From positions 62,001 through 126,000 of the forward strand of contig CAINOE010000124.1 in the NCBI GenBank assembly GCA_903851415.1: a stretch of DNA of 64,000 bases. Direction: 5' to 3'. Within the stretch, counting starts at the first letter, position 1. Each line of letters starts with the position of its first letter. The position numbers were made by a program, and so were the translations under genes. Below, one piece after another: positions 12,019 through 21,905 of this stretch. A model generated the notes under the pieces. It was not told where the DNA came from. It saw nothing but the letters and a program-made list of their open reading frames with translations, and searched no databases. The DNA is from an uncultured Rhodopila sp. (lineage in GTDB: Bacteria > Pseudomonadota > Alphaproteobacteria > Acetobacterales > Acetobacteraceae).

Positions 12019-14157
12019 TCATTTTCCTGGCGTCCGCCCGGCCAGCCGAAGATCCTTGGTATTGAACTCGGTCTGCCGCTCGCCGGTGATCAGTTGAACG
12101 CCGACACGGTAAGTCAGGTAGGACCATAGCCATCCCAGCATAACCGCAATGCGGCTCCGCGTGCCCAGCATGAAGAAGACATGCACCGCACCCCACAGCC
12201 ACCAGGCGACGGAGCCCGAAAGCGTCGTCCAGCCGAAATCCGCGACCGCTTGCCGTCGCCCGATGGTGGCCAGGCTGCCGCGTGACTGATAGCGGAACGG
12301 CGGCGGCGGCGCATGGCCGCGCAACCGGGCCCGAAGCACCGAAGCAACATAGACGCCGCCCTGCTTGGCGGCGGGAGCAACGCCGGGCACGGCTGATCCA
12401 TCCGAAGTGATCGCCGCCGTGTCACCAATGGCGAAAACCTCCGGCCATTCCGGAACCGAAAGATCAGCCGCCACCTTCAGCCGCCCGGCGCGATCCGGCT
12501 CCTGGTTCAGCCACATCGCAGCCGGCGAGGCGACCACGCCAGCCGCCCAGATGATGGTTGCCGCCTCGATACGCGCTCCGTTCACCACCGCTCCGGCTTG
12601 ATCGATGTCTTCGACGCGGCTGCCGACACGCACGTCAACGCCAAGGCTTTCAAGCGCCCGGCGGGCGGCGGCCGAGAGCGTCTCGGGAAACGACGGCAGC
12701 ACCCGATCTCCCGACTGCACCAGGATAATGCGCGCGCTCGCAGGATCGATCCGGCGATATTCCCCGGCAAGCCCGTGCCTCGCCAGCTCCGCGATCGCAC
12801 CCGCGAGTTCGACGCCGGTCGGGCCGCCGCCGCAGATGACGAAGGTGAGACATCTGGCCTGCTCCTCGGGGTCCTCGGCGAGTTCGGCCCGTTCGAAAGC
12901 CCCGAGGATCCGGCCGCGCATGGCGACGGCATCCTCGACGAACTTGAGGCCGGGCGCATAGGCCGCCCATCGATCTTTGCCGAAATATCCGTGGCTGGCT
13001 CCCGTCGCCAGCACCAGGTAGTCGTATCGGATCTCGCGGCCCTCGACGTGAACCAGCCGGCGGACCGGATCGACCCCGGTGACCGTCCCGCACAGTGCCG
13101 TCACCTCAGGGTCATCGCGGAAAACAGAACGGATCGGCACCGCAATATCTCCCGGCGACAGGCTCGCCGTGGCGACCTGATAAAGCAGCGGCTGGAACAG
13201 GTGATAGTTTCGACGATCAATCAAGGTGACGCGGACCCGCTCGCGGCGCAGGCCGCCGGCGCACGCCATGCCCCCGAAGCCCGCCCCGACGATCACGACA
13301 TGGGGCGCGTCTTCGTCCGGACGCCGCGGCCCTTCGGCCAGTGCATCTGAGAGCAACCGGTCCAGCGACAGCGCCCCCGGTCCGGAGACAGCGAGCAAGG
13401 CGAGCAAAAGCGGAGCATACAGGCTGACGCCTTCGTCGGGGGCCATCATCCAGGTCCCCGACAGGGTGAGCAGCAGCACGACGGCCGCAACCGGGGTCGC
13501 CAGGCCTGCCGCAATGCAGAAGGCCAACGGCCATGCCAGCAGCCTCGGCAGCGCCGCCATGGTCTCGACCGGAAAGAATGCTCCGGGCAGCGGCAAACCG
13601 GCCACTGCGGCGGCAAGCCAAACACGCAGCAGCAGCCGCAACCATGGGCCGGCCGCGCGCTCGAGCCATACGCCGGCGGCTATGGCCTCAGCCGCCAGCG
13701 GAAGCGCGCTTTCACGGACGCCTTTCGCAAACAGGCGATCGAGCGACAGAGGGCCGGCGCCGTGGATAGCATACCAGGCGAACAGAAACGCCCAGAACAG
13801 GGTCTCATCCAGGTGCTGGTAGCTGAACTGGATCACCAGCGACAGCAGCAGCATCGCCAGGGCCGCCGGCCGCACAAACAGACCCGCCGCCAGCAGTATC
13901 GATCCGCCAACTTCGATGCCGGCGCCGAGAACGGCCGCGATATGCGGATCGAGCCAGCTCACCGGGTATTCCTGCTGTGCCAGTGTGAGCGCGAGCGGCC
14001 AGTTGCCGAGTTTCAGCATGCCCGAGGTGAAGAAGGCGCCGGCGAGGGAAAGCCGCACAAACAGATCGACAAACGGCGCGGCCAGCCGCATACCGGCCCG
14101 GACAACGCCGATGGCGGCGCGCAAAGGCACCTGCACGGCGGCACTCACGCGAGCCAC
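12019..14157 (-). CDS. DoxX-type membrane domain fused to type II NADH dehydrogenase (NDH-2)
   Basis: 712 aa; N-terminal DoxX-like transmembrane region (VRLSLAGAFFTSGMLKLGNWPLALTLAQQEYPV...AALAMLLLSLVIQFSYQHLDETLFWAFLFAWYAIHGAGPLSLD), C-terminal FAD/NAD domain (VVIVGAGFGGMACAGGLR...RRNYHLFQPLLYQVATASLSPGDIAVPIR). Confidence 0.9.
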   Translation of the reverse strand: MARVSAAVQVPLRAAIGVVRAGMRLAAPFVDLFVRLSLAGAFFTSGMLKLGNWPLALTLAQQEYPVSWLDPHIAAVLGAGIEVGGSILLAAGLFVRPAALAMLLLSLVIQFSYQHLDETLFWAFLFAWYAIHGAGPLSLDRLFAKGVRESALPLAAEAIAAGVWLERAAGPWLRLLLRVWLAAAVAGLPLPGAFFPVETMAALPRLLAWPLAFCIAAGLATPVAAVVLLLTLSGTWMMAPDEGVSLYAPLLLALLAVSGPGALSLDRLLSDALAEGPRRPDEDAPHVVIVGAGFGGMACAGGLRRERVRVTLIDRRNYHLFQPLLYQVATASLSPGDIAVPIRSVFRDDPEVTALCGTVTGVDPVRRLVHVEGREIRYDYLVLATGASHGYFGKDRWAAYAPGLKFVEDAVAMRGRILGAFERAELAEDPEEQARCLTFVICGGGPTGVELAGAIAELARHGLAGEYRRIDPASARIILVQSGDRVLPSFPETLSAAARRALESLGVDVRVGSRVEDIDQAGAVVNGARIEAATIIWAAGVVASPAAMWLNQEPDRAGRLKVAADLSVPEWPEVFAIGDTAAITSDGSAVPGVAPAAKQGGVYVASVLRARLRGHAPPPPFRYQSRGSLATIGRRQAVADFGWTTLSGSVAWWLWGAVHVFFMLGTRSRIAVMLGWLWSYLTYRVGVQLITGERQTEFNTKDLRLAGRTPGK

Positions 14158-14413
14158 CCGCTATTGAGCGCGCCGGGCGGCACGGCACCGAGCCTCTGCG
14201 CGATCACGCTCAGCACACAACCCGCCCACAACAGGTGGTCCGGCCGGTTCTCAGGATAGCCGACTATCTCGATGACCGCCGTCATGCCGCTCCGAATAAC
14301 CGGGCCAGGCGACCGGGACGGGATGCTGATCAAGACATTCAGGCCATAGGCACTGCGTTGAAGCCGGCTGGATCTTGAGGGCATTGCCGCGATCTCCTTT
14401 GTTATAACAATAA

Positions 14414-15418
14414 TCATTGCTCGAGCATGACGGCATGCCCGTCCGGATCGAGCACCTGGACGGCGCGTATATCCCCCGGCAACTGCACGATCCCGGGCGA
14501 CACGAAGCGAACCCCTGCCTGGTCCAGCGCCGGCACCATCGTGTCCAACGACTCAACCCTGAGAACCACACGCGTGCGCCACAGATCATTCGCGCGCGCA
14601 TCGGGCGGCGGCGGCCGACCGGTCGAGGGCGCCCGGTAGTCAAGCAGCTCGATGCCCGGGCCGTCAGCCGAGACCGGTCGCAGTCCGGTAATGCGGACCA
14701 TCGCGGCAAAAGTCCCGTCCAGATTTTCCTGTCCAGGGCCACGATTGACTACCTCATAAGCCACTTTCATGCCGAGCAGCCCGGCGTAGAAGGCCTCGCT
14801 CGCCTTGGTGCCCGAGACGCTGATCGCGGTGTGGTCGATCCCCAATGTGGGACCCGAACCGGCGCCGCGCGACCAGACCGGACGCCCCTGACCGGGCGGA
14901 AAATAGATCAGCTCCAGCGGATGCCCGTCCGGATCGCGGAACTTGAAGGCGCGTACCCGTCCGTCTTCCTCAGGCAGGGTCTGCGGCCCGTTCGTCGAAA
15001 TCGGCAGAAAGTGCGTCATCCGCAAGCGGGCGTAGGCCGCATCCATGTCGGCGGCGACGATCGCGAAGTGCTGGAACCAGAGATCGTTACTTGCGGAGTC
15101 CGCCGGGAAGCCGCGGCCGGGATCCCGGAACCGGACGAATTCAACCCGGTCGCCGCCGAGCTCCATGGTCAGCGTTTCCGCCGGAACCGGAAGCCCGAGC
15201 AGTTCCTCAGCGGCCCTGTCGCCAACGATACCTCTGCCCACGCTTCGGAATCCCAGACCGTCCCGATAGAATGCTTCGGTGCGGTCGAGATCGGCGACCG
15301 TCAGACTGATCCGCTCGATGTCGATGACCGCCGCTTGCCCGCTTTGCCCCGAGGCAAGCCAAACAACGCCAAGCAGAGCGAACAGAACAGGCCGGCGGAA
15401 TGGTATGAGGTGCCTCAT
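14414..15418 (-). CDS. Secreted VOC (glyoxalase/bleomycin resistance) family protein with two VOC domains
   Basis: 334 aa; signal peptide, ERISLTVADLDRTEAFYRDGLGFR and IDHTAISVSGTKASEAFYAGLLGMKVAYEVVN. Confidence 0.85.
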   Translation of the reverse strand: MRHLIPFRRPVLFALLGVVWLASGQSGQAAVIDIERISLTVADLDRTEAFYRDGLGFRSVGRGIVGDRAAEELLGLPVPAETLTMELGGDRVEFVRFRDPGRGFPADSASNDLWFQHFAIVAADMDAAYARLRMTHFLPISTNGPQTLPEEDGRVRAFKFRDPDGHPLELIYFPPGQGRPVWSRGAGSGPTLGIDHTAISVSGTKASEAFYAGLLGMKVAYEVVNRGPGQENLDGTFAAMVRITGLRPVSADGPGIELLDYRAPSTGRPPPPDARANDLWRTRVVLRVESLDTMVPALDQAGVRFVSPGIVQLPGDIRAVQVLDPDGHAVMLEQ

Positions 15419-17412
15419 CGGTCGTCTCCCTCAGCGGTGAATTCGGGCGATCGCAGGATGACCTGCAAGCGGATGAGTTCGCCCATCGACCAGGCCTGAA
15501 ACGGACAGCCGCGCGGCGTATGCGGCGGGTCGCCATCGGCGATCTCGGATACGTGCCCCAGACCCGCCGTCTCGAGGTGAGCCAGCAACGGAGCGATGAA
15601 CTCGGCCTGTGCCGTTGCGGCCGCTTCCCGCTTGTCAGTGCTCACCCGCAGCCATGCCTCGACGAACGGCCCCAGCAGCCAGGGCCAGACGGTTCCCTGA
15701 TGGTAGGCCGCATCCCGCTGCAGAGGCGAACCGCCATAGCGGGGGCGATAGTCCGGATCATTGGCGCTGAGTGAGCGCAGGCCCATCGGCGTCAACAAAC
15801 GTTCCGCGACCAGCCGCACGACGCCGGTGGCAACCTCGCCGTCGATGACCTGGAACGGAAGACCGCCGACGGCGAAGATCTGGTTCGGCCGAATCCGCGC
15901 ATCGACCGCGCCCCGGACATGATCGGCATCGACCACGTCGAACAAACCGCCGGTCTTCGGGTCGGGGAACCGCGCCGCGAATGTTCGGCCTGCGCATTCC
16001 CCAAGCACTGCCCAGCGCGCCGAACGGGCGCCGGCGATGCGGAGAGCGTTGATCCAGAGCGCCTGGACCTCGACCGGCTTGCCGATGCGAGGTGTGACGA
16101 CCCATTCGCCAACCTTGGCATCCATCCAGGTGAGTTGCACGCCCGCGACGCCGGCACGCAGCAACCCGTCCTCGTCCGCGGCGATGCCGTAGCGGGTGCC
16201 CTGTTGATACGCCGCCAAGATGGTGTCGAACGCATCGTAAAGGCGTGCCGCCCGATGCGGATCGATCGGCTGGTGCAGCCTGTCCGCCGCCGCCAGCAGT
16301 TCGTGGCTGGCGATGATGAACCAGAGCGAACTGTCAACGGCGTTGAACTCCGGCGTGCTTGCGTCATCGAGGAAGCGGTTGGGCAGCATGCCCTCGCTGA
16401 TTGTCGCCACCCAGGCATCCAGGATTTCGGCGGCCTCCGCCAGCCTGCCGCGCGCGATCATCAGGCCGCGCATCGCGATGAACGTGTCCCGTCCCCAGTC
16501 GGTGAACCACGGGAAGCCCGCCAGCAGCGTCCTGGCGCGACCGCGATCGACCAGATAGCTGTCCGCGGCGACGCCAAAATCCCCGGCGACCCGGGCGCGC
16601 CGCGTGCGTTCGATCTCAGCCAGATCGCAGGCATGCGCCTCGGGCCGCAGGTTCAGGCCGTCGCCGGCCCGAAGGATCAGCACAGCGTCTCGTCCGGGGT
16701 GCAGATCCCATGAGAAGATGCCCGGCGAGGCAAGGTCCTCGACATGATCGAGGCCCCGCTCACGCTCGGCGGTGTAAAGCACATTGCGGAACCATTGCGG
16801 TTCATGCGTGTAGCTGCCGTTCGTCAGGGCGGCGACCGCAGGCAGATCGCCGTACGGCCGCCAGGACACGTTGCCGGCTTGGGTGAGCGCGGCAAAATTG
16901 AACGCGGCGTTCTCCCGGTGCAGCGCATGGTAATCGCGCCCCGACAGCAGCGGGCGCAGGCGGAGCCGGCATGATGGGCTGCCCGCCGGCAGGCGCCAGC
17001 GCAGAACGGTTTCGCACGTATCGCGCGCAACGAAGATTTCCTGCCGAACCGTCATGCCGGCCGAAATCCGGAACGTCCATGTCGGCCAGGGCGTGTGCTC
17101 GAACGCCACGATCCACCGCCAGCCGTCGGGATGGAGAATATCGGGGAGGTAAAGGCTGGTGGACAGCGCGACGATTCCGTTATTGGTCTCGACCTCGGCT
17201 TCGACGCCGTTGACCTGAACGACGCGCCCGGTTGGCGGCGTCGTCGCGGTCAGCAGCAACGCCTGGTATCGGCGGGTCCGCGGACCCCGGACCGGACCGG
17301 ACGCAAATCCGCCCAACCCATCGGCTTCGAGCCATTCGGCGTCCGACCCCGGGTCGCAAGCGGAAACTTCAGCCGGCTTCGGCGGCGGGAAAGGGGTTGG
17401 TTGCATTCGCAT
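15415..17412 (-). CDS. Glycogen debranching enzyme (amylo-alpha-1,6-glucosidase family)
   Basis: EWLEADGLGGFASGPVRGPRTRRYQALLL, FPWFTDWGRDTFIAMRGLMIA, AYHQGTVWPWLLGPFVEAWLR; likely start at 17412 within the longer ORF. Confidence 0.92.
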   Translation of the reverse strand: MRMQPTPFPPPKPAEVSACDPGSDAEWLEADGLGGFASGPVRGPRTRRYQALLLTATTPPTGRVVQVNGVEAEVETNNGIVALSTSLYLPDILHPDGWRWIVAFEHTPWPTWTFRISAGMTVRQEIFVARDTCETVLRWRLPAGSPSCRLRLRPLLSGRDYHALHRENAAFNFAALTQAGNVSWRPYGDLPAVAALTNGSYTHEPQWFRNVLYTAERERGLDHVEDLASPGIFSWDLHPGRDAVLILRAGDGLNLRPEAHACDLAEIERTRRARVAGDFGVAADSYLVDRGRARTLLAGFPWFTDWGRDTFIAMRGLMIARGRLAEAAEILDAWVATISEGMLPNRFLDDASTPEFNAVDSSLWFIIASHELLAAADRLHQPIDPHRAARLYDAFDTILAAYQQGTRYGIAADEDGLLRAGVAGVQLTWMDAKVGEWVVTPRIGKPVEVQALWINALRIAGARSARWAVLGECAGRTFAARFPDPKTGGLFDVVDADHVRGAVDARIRPNQIFAVGGLPFQVIDGEVATGVVRLVAERLLTPMGLRSLSANDPDYRPRYGGSPLQRDAAYHQGTVWPWLLGPFVEAWLRVSTDKREAAATAQAEFIAPLLAHLETAGLGHVSEIADGDPPHTPRGCPFQAWSMGELIRLQVILRSPEFTAEGDDR

Positions 17413-17513
17413 TCTCCCGCGCGGCCGTTGTTGCTCCCCCGATCCTGTCGGGACGGGAACGCCGGCACGGCAAACAGTCGATATTATAGCAACATACCGT
17501 AATGCGGTTGAAT

Positions 17514-17536
17514 GGCCGGGCGTCAACCGCCCGGCC
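17514..17536 (-). terminator. Hairpin terminator candidate downstream of the PRC-barrel gene
   Basis: ggccgggcg-tcaac-cgcccggcc perfect 9-bp stem. Confidence 0.6.
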
Positions 17537-17553
17537 CCCTGCGACGAAACGGA

Positions 17554-17946
17554 TCAGTTACCACCGCCTTCGTAACTGAACTGCCACTTCGGCAACGCCG
17601 CCATTTCCGCCTTCGTTGCGGACATGCTCGCCTTGTCGGCCTTCAGAGAGATGTGGCTGAGCGGGACGACGACCAGCTTGTCCCCCCCACCGACGAACCC
17701 GCCGACGGAAAGCACCGCCAGCGGCTCCGACACCGTATCCTTTACCAGAATATCCTCGAGCTTGCCGAGGTCCTCGCCCTGATCGTTGTAGACTTCAGTG
17801 CCGATCAGCTTGCTGGCGCGCAGGCTGTGGGTCTGGGCGACCATTGCACTGGGGCTCTGCGACTGGGCCGACGCAGGCGTGATGATGGAGGGAGCGAACA
17901 TCAGCGCCAGCGCGGCTGCGGTCAGTACTGTGGTGAGTTTTTTCAT
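17554..17946 (-). CDS. PRC-barrel domain-containing secreted protein
   Basis: MKKLTTVLTAAALALMFAPSIITPASAQ signal peptide; LRASKLIGTEVYNDQGEDLGKLEDILVKD PRC-barrel. Confidence 0.85.
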   Translation of the reverse strand: MKKLTTVLTAAALALMFAPSIITPASAQSQSPSAMVAQTHSLRASKLIGTEVYNDQGEDLGKLEDILVKDTVSEPLAVLSVGGFVGGGDKLVVVPLSHISLKADKASMSATKAEMAALPKWQFSYEGGGN

Positions 17947-18073
17947 GTTGTCCTCAGAGTTTTGCGATGCACCGATAGGTGACACGCTGTGAGCGATAAC
18001 CTGGTGTTTCCCGGTTTACGCGTTTGTCACAGCGGTCGGTCGATGGCCCCATCCAGGGCGCACCGGGACACTC

Positions 18074-18294
18074 GCAGACGGCCCCGGGCGGGGGAAATGC
18101 CGTTGGGGCATGGTTTGGATGACCCTTCGGCATCGTTGACGGTGTCGCCGGATCTCTATCGCCGCTTCACCGCCCGGCATGGCAAATCAATCGGCGACCG
18201 CCGGGCCGGGGAAAGACGGCCGCCCGCTTCAACGATGCCGGAGGGTCATCCAAACCATAACTCAACGGCATTTACGCCGCCCGGGGCTATCTGC
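18074..18294. repeat. Long imperfect inverted repeat (MITE-like)
   Basis: Arm 18074-18139 (gcagacggccccgggcgggggaaatgccgttggggcatggtttggatgacccttcggcatcgttga) is an imperfect reverse complement of 18229-18294, with a central ~89 bp. Confidence 0.8.
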
Positions 18295-18370
18295 AAATCT
18301 GTCTGCACGCCAGGAACGGGGGCACAGCCCGCACAAAGCCGGTCCCATCAGGTCGCCGAAGGATCATAGA

Positions 18371-21013
18371 ATGAACATCGAGCAACAACGGCTGGCCGAC
18401 TGCACCGCGGCGCCACCCGGATGGAAGAAATGGGGTCCGTATTTAAGCGAACGGCAGTGGGGCACGGTCCGCGAGGACTATAGCGCGCACGGCAATGCCT
18501 GGGACTATCTTCCACATGACCATGCCCGCAGCCGCGCATACCGATGGGGCGAGGACGGCATCGCCGGCTTTTCCGACGACAACCAGATTTTGTGCCTGTC
18601 CCTGGCGCTGTGGAATGAGCGCGACCCGATCCTGAAGGAGCGCCTGTTCGGTCTGACCAACAGCGAGGGCAATCACGGCGAAGACGTGAAGGAACTGTAC
18701 TACTATCTCGATGCCACTCCGACGCATTCCTATCTGCGGATGCTCTATAAGTACCCGCAGGCGGCCTTCCCCTACGCCGACCTGGTGGCGGAAAATCGGC
18801 GCCGTGGCATCGGCGCGCCGGAATACGAGCTGCTCGATACGGGGATATTCGACGATAACCGGTATTTCGACGTGTTCGTCGAATACGCCCGGGCCGGCGT
18901 GGACGATGTCCTGATGCGGATAACCGCGCACAACCGCGGCGACGCGCCGAGTCCTTTGCATCTCTTGCCGCAGCTCGTATTCCGCAATACCTGGAGCTGG
19001 AAGCCCGGCCAGCATCGGCCCGCCTTGCGCGGCGATGGCAACGCCATTGTCGCCGCGCACGAAACCCTGGGCGTCTATCATTGCACCGCGGGCAGTCCAA
19101 ACAACCCCGCCATGCAATGGCTGTTGACCGAAAATGAGACCAACGGCAAAAGACTGTTCTCGGCGCCGGGCGGCGGACCGTTCAAGGATGGCTTCCATGA
19201 TTATCTCATCGGCGGCCGGAAGGACGCGGTCTCGGCGGCGAATCAGGGCACCAAGGCTGCCGCGCACTTCCGCTTCGACGTCCCCGCGCATGGCTCGGTC
19301 AGCGTTAACCTGAGGCTGTCGAGCGCAACGAGCTCCGCGCCGCCGGAGGATTTCGATCGCATTTTCAGCCAGCGCATCGCCGAAGCCGATGAATTCTACG
19401 CGGCACTGCAGCACGATATCGAAAGCGCCGACGCCAGGCACGTCCAGCGTCAGGCGCTCGCCGGAATGATCTGGAGCAAGCAATACTTTTATTTCGACAT
19501 TCCCGAATGGATCAAAGGCGATCCCTGTCAGTTCCCGCCTCCCGCGGAACGGCGCCACGGCCGCAACCACGAGTGGATGCATCTGAATAATGCCGATATC
19601 ATCTCCATGCCCGACAAATGGGAATATCCGTGGTACGCGGCGTGGGATCTGGCGTTTCATACAATTCCGTTCGCCCTGGTTGATTCCGAGTTCGCCAAGG
19701 AACAGCTCCTGCTGCTGACGCGCGAATGGTACATGCACCCCAACGGCCAGATTCCGGCTTATGAGTGGGCCTTCGGCGATGTGAATCCGCCAGTGCACGC
19801 CTGGGCAACCTGGCGTGTTTATCAGATGGATCGCAACCACCGCGGCGGGAAGGGCGATCTCGCTTTTCTGGAACGCGTGTTTCATAAGTTGCTGCTTAAC
19901 TTCACCTGGTGGGTGAACCGCAAGGATGCCGAAGGACGCAACATATTCCAGGGCGGATTCTTGGGTCTCGACAACATCGGCGTATTCGACCGCAGCGCCC
20001 AACTGCCGACTGGCGGTCACATCGATCAGGCCGACGGCACAAGCTGGATGGCGATGTACTCGTTGAATCTCATGCGTATTGCACTGGAGCTGGCGCAGCA
20101 CAATCCGGTCTATCAGGACGTCGCCACGAAGTTCTTCGAGCACTTCCTGCAAATCGCCGAGGCGATGAGCAACGTCGGCGATGCCGGCATCGGGCTTTGG
20201 GACGACGAGGACAAATTCTTCTACGACGTGCTGCACCTGCCCGACGACTCCATGGTTCCGCTCAAAATCCGTTCCATGGTCGGCTTGATTCCGCTGTTCG
20301 CCGTCGAAACCCTGGAGCCGGAACTGCTCGATAAGGTTCCGGAGTTCAAACGCCGCCTGGAGTGGTTTCTGCACTACCGCCCGGATCTGGCGGCCCTGGT
20401 GTCGCATTGGAACGAGGAGGGTCGCGGCCATCGCCGTCTGCTGTCGCTGCTGCGCGGTCATCGCATGAAGCGGCTGCTCAGGCGCATGCTGGATGAGACC
20501 GAATTTCTCTCCGACTACGGCATCCGGGCGATTTCCAAATATCACGACCGTCATCCCTATATCTTCAATGTCAACGGCATGGACCTGAGCGTGCACTATT
20601 TGCCGGCGGAATCGGACTCGGGGCTGTTCGGCGGCAATTCGAACTGGCGCGGTCCGATCTGGTTCCCCGTCAACTATCTGCTGATCGAGTCGCTGCAGAA
20701 ATTCCATCACTACTACGGCGATGACTTCAAGATCGAGTGCCCGACGGGATCAGGGACATTCGTCACGATCGACCAGGCGGCGACCGAGATTGCCAGGCGT
20801 TTGACCAGGATTTTCCTCAAGGACGAGCATGGCAGGCGGCCGGTGTTCTCGCAGTATCCACGACAGCAGAGCGATGAGCACTTCCGCGATCATGTCCTGT
20901 TCTACGAGTACTTTCACGGCGACACCGGCCGCGGCGTCGGTGCGTCGCACCAGACCGGGTGGACCGGGCTGGTCGCCAAACTGCTTCAGCCGCGCCAGCC
21001 TTCGCGCAATTGA
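18371..21013 (+). CDS. Glucosidase, GH63/MGH1-like family
   Basis: MNIEQQRLADCTAAPPGWKKWGPYLSERQWGTVREDYSAHGNAWDYLPHDHARSRAYRWGEDGIAGFSDDNQ...; NSNWRGPIWFPVNYLLIESLQKFH; HQTGWTGLVAKLLQ. Confidence 0.9.
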   Translation: MNIEQQRLADCTAAPPGWKKWGPYLSERQWGTVREDYSAHGNAWDYLPHDHARSRAYRWGEDGIAGFSDDNQILCLSLALWNERDPILKERLFGLTNSEGNHGEDVKELYYYLDATPTHSYLRMLYKYPQAAFPYADLVAENRRRGIGAPEYELLDTGIFDDNRYFDVFVEYARAGVDDVLMRITAHNRGDAPSPLHLLPQLVFRNTWSWKPGQHRPALRGDGNAIVAAHETLGVYHCTAGSPNNPAMQWLLTENETNGKRLFSAPGGGPFKDGFHDYLIGGRKDAVSAANQGTKAAAHFRFDVPAHGSVSVNLRLSSATSSAPPEDFDRIFSQRIAEADEFYAALQHDIESADARHVQRQALAGMIWSKQYFYFDIPEWIKGDPCQFPPPAERRHGRNHEWMHLNNADIISMPDKWEYPWYAAWDLAFHTIPFALVDSEFAKEQLLLLTREWYMHPNGQIPAYEWAFGDVNPPVHAWATWRVYQMDRNHRGGKGDLAFLERVFHKLLLNFTWWVNRKDAEGRNIFQGGFLGLDNIGVFDRSAQLPTGGHIDQADGTSWMAMYSLNLMRIALELAQHNPVYQDVATKFFEHFLQIAEAMSNVGDAGIGLWDDEDKFFYDVLHLPDDSMVPLKIRSMVGLIPLFAVETLEPELLDKVPEFKRRLEWFLHYRPDLAALVSHWNEEGRGHRRLLSLLRGHRMKRLLRRMLDETEFLSDYGIRAISKYHDRHPYIFNVNGMDLSVHYLPAESDSGLFGGNSNWRGPIWFPVNYLLIESLQKFHHYYGDDFKIECPTGSGTFVTIDQAATEIARRLTRIFLKDEHGRRPVFSQYPRQQSDEHFRDHVLFYEYFHGDTGRGVGASHQTGWTGLVAKLLQPRQPSRN

Positions 21014-21039
21014 CCTTCATTTCTCAAGGAGACGTCTTT

Positions 21040-21900
21040 ATGCAAGCTCCCGCGCATCCGTCCCATCTGCCCCGGCCCGTAATGCCGCAGTGTCCGCCTC
21101 AGCACATGCTGGAGGGTCAGAAAGCATTGGTCACAGGCGGAGGTTCCGGCATCGGACGCGCCATCGCGCTGGCGCTTGGTCAGGCGGGTGCCGACGTGAT
21201 CGTCAACTATGTGTCCGGCGCGGAGACCGCGGAACAAGTCGCCACCGAAATCCGCGCCTTCGGCGTGCGCGCCATGCCGATATGCGCCGACGTGTCGGAT
21301 GAAGATCAGGTCCGGGCCATGTTCAGGCAGGCGATCGAGGCGTTCGGAACGATCGATATTCTGGTCAACAACGCCGGTCTGCAGCAGGACGCCGCGTTCG
21401 AGGACATGTCGCTCGCCCAATGGAACAAAGTCATCGGCGTCAACCTGACGGGCCAGTTCCTGTGCGCGCGCGAAGCGGTGCGCGAATTCAAGCGGCGCGG
21501 GGTGAAACCGGAGGTTTCGTGCGCGGCGGGCAAGATCCTGTGCATCAGCTCCGTGCACGAGGTGATTCCCTGGGCCGGGCACGTCAATTACGCCGCGTCG
21601 AAGGGCGGGGTGATGTTGATGATGAAAAGTCTGGCGCAGGAGGTCGCGCCGTATCGCATACGGGTCAACAGCATCTGTCCGGGGGCGATCCGCACGCCGA
21701 TCAACATGGAGGCATGGGGCACTCCGGAAGCTTATCAGGAGCTGCTGAAACTCATTCCGTATAAGCGTATCGGCGAACCGGACGAGATCGGCCGCGCGGC
21801 GGTCTGGCTCGCCTCCGACTACGCCGACTACGTGCATGGAATCAGCCTGTTCGTGGACGGTGGCATGACCCTGTATCCCGGCTTCGAGACGGGGGGCTGA
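21040..21900 (+). CDS. SDR family oxidoreductase (glucose 1-dehydrogenase-like)
   Basis: GQKALVTGGGSGIGRAIALALGQAGADVIVNY, NNAG, YAASKGG, PGAIRTPIN. Confidence 0.92.
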   Translation: MQAPAHPSHLPRPVMPQCPPQHMLEGQKALVTGGGSGIGRAIALALGQAGADVIVNYVSGAETAEQVATEIRAFGVRAMPICADVSDEDQVRAMFRQAIEAFGTIDILVNNAGLQQDAAFEDMSLAQWNKVIGVNLTGQFLCAREAVREFKRRGVKPEVSCAAGKILCISSVHEVIPWAGHVNYAASKGGVMLMMKSLAQEVAPYRIRVNSICPGAIRTPINMEAWGTPEAYQELLKLIPYKRIGEPDEIGRAAVWLASDYADYVHGISLFVDGGMTLYPGFETGG

Positions 21901-21905
21901 GGCAG

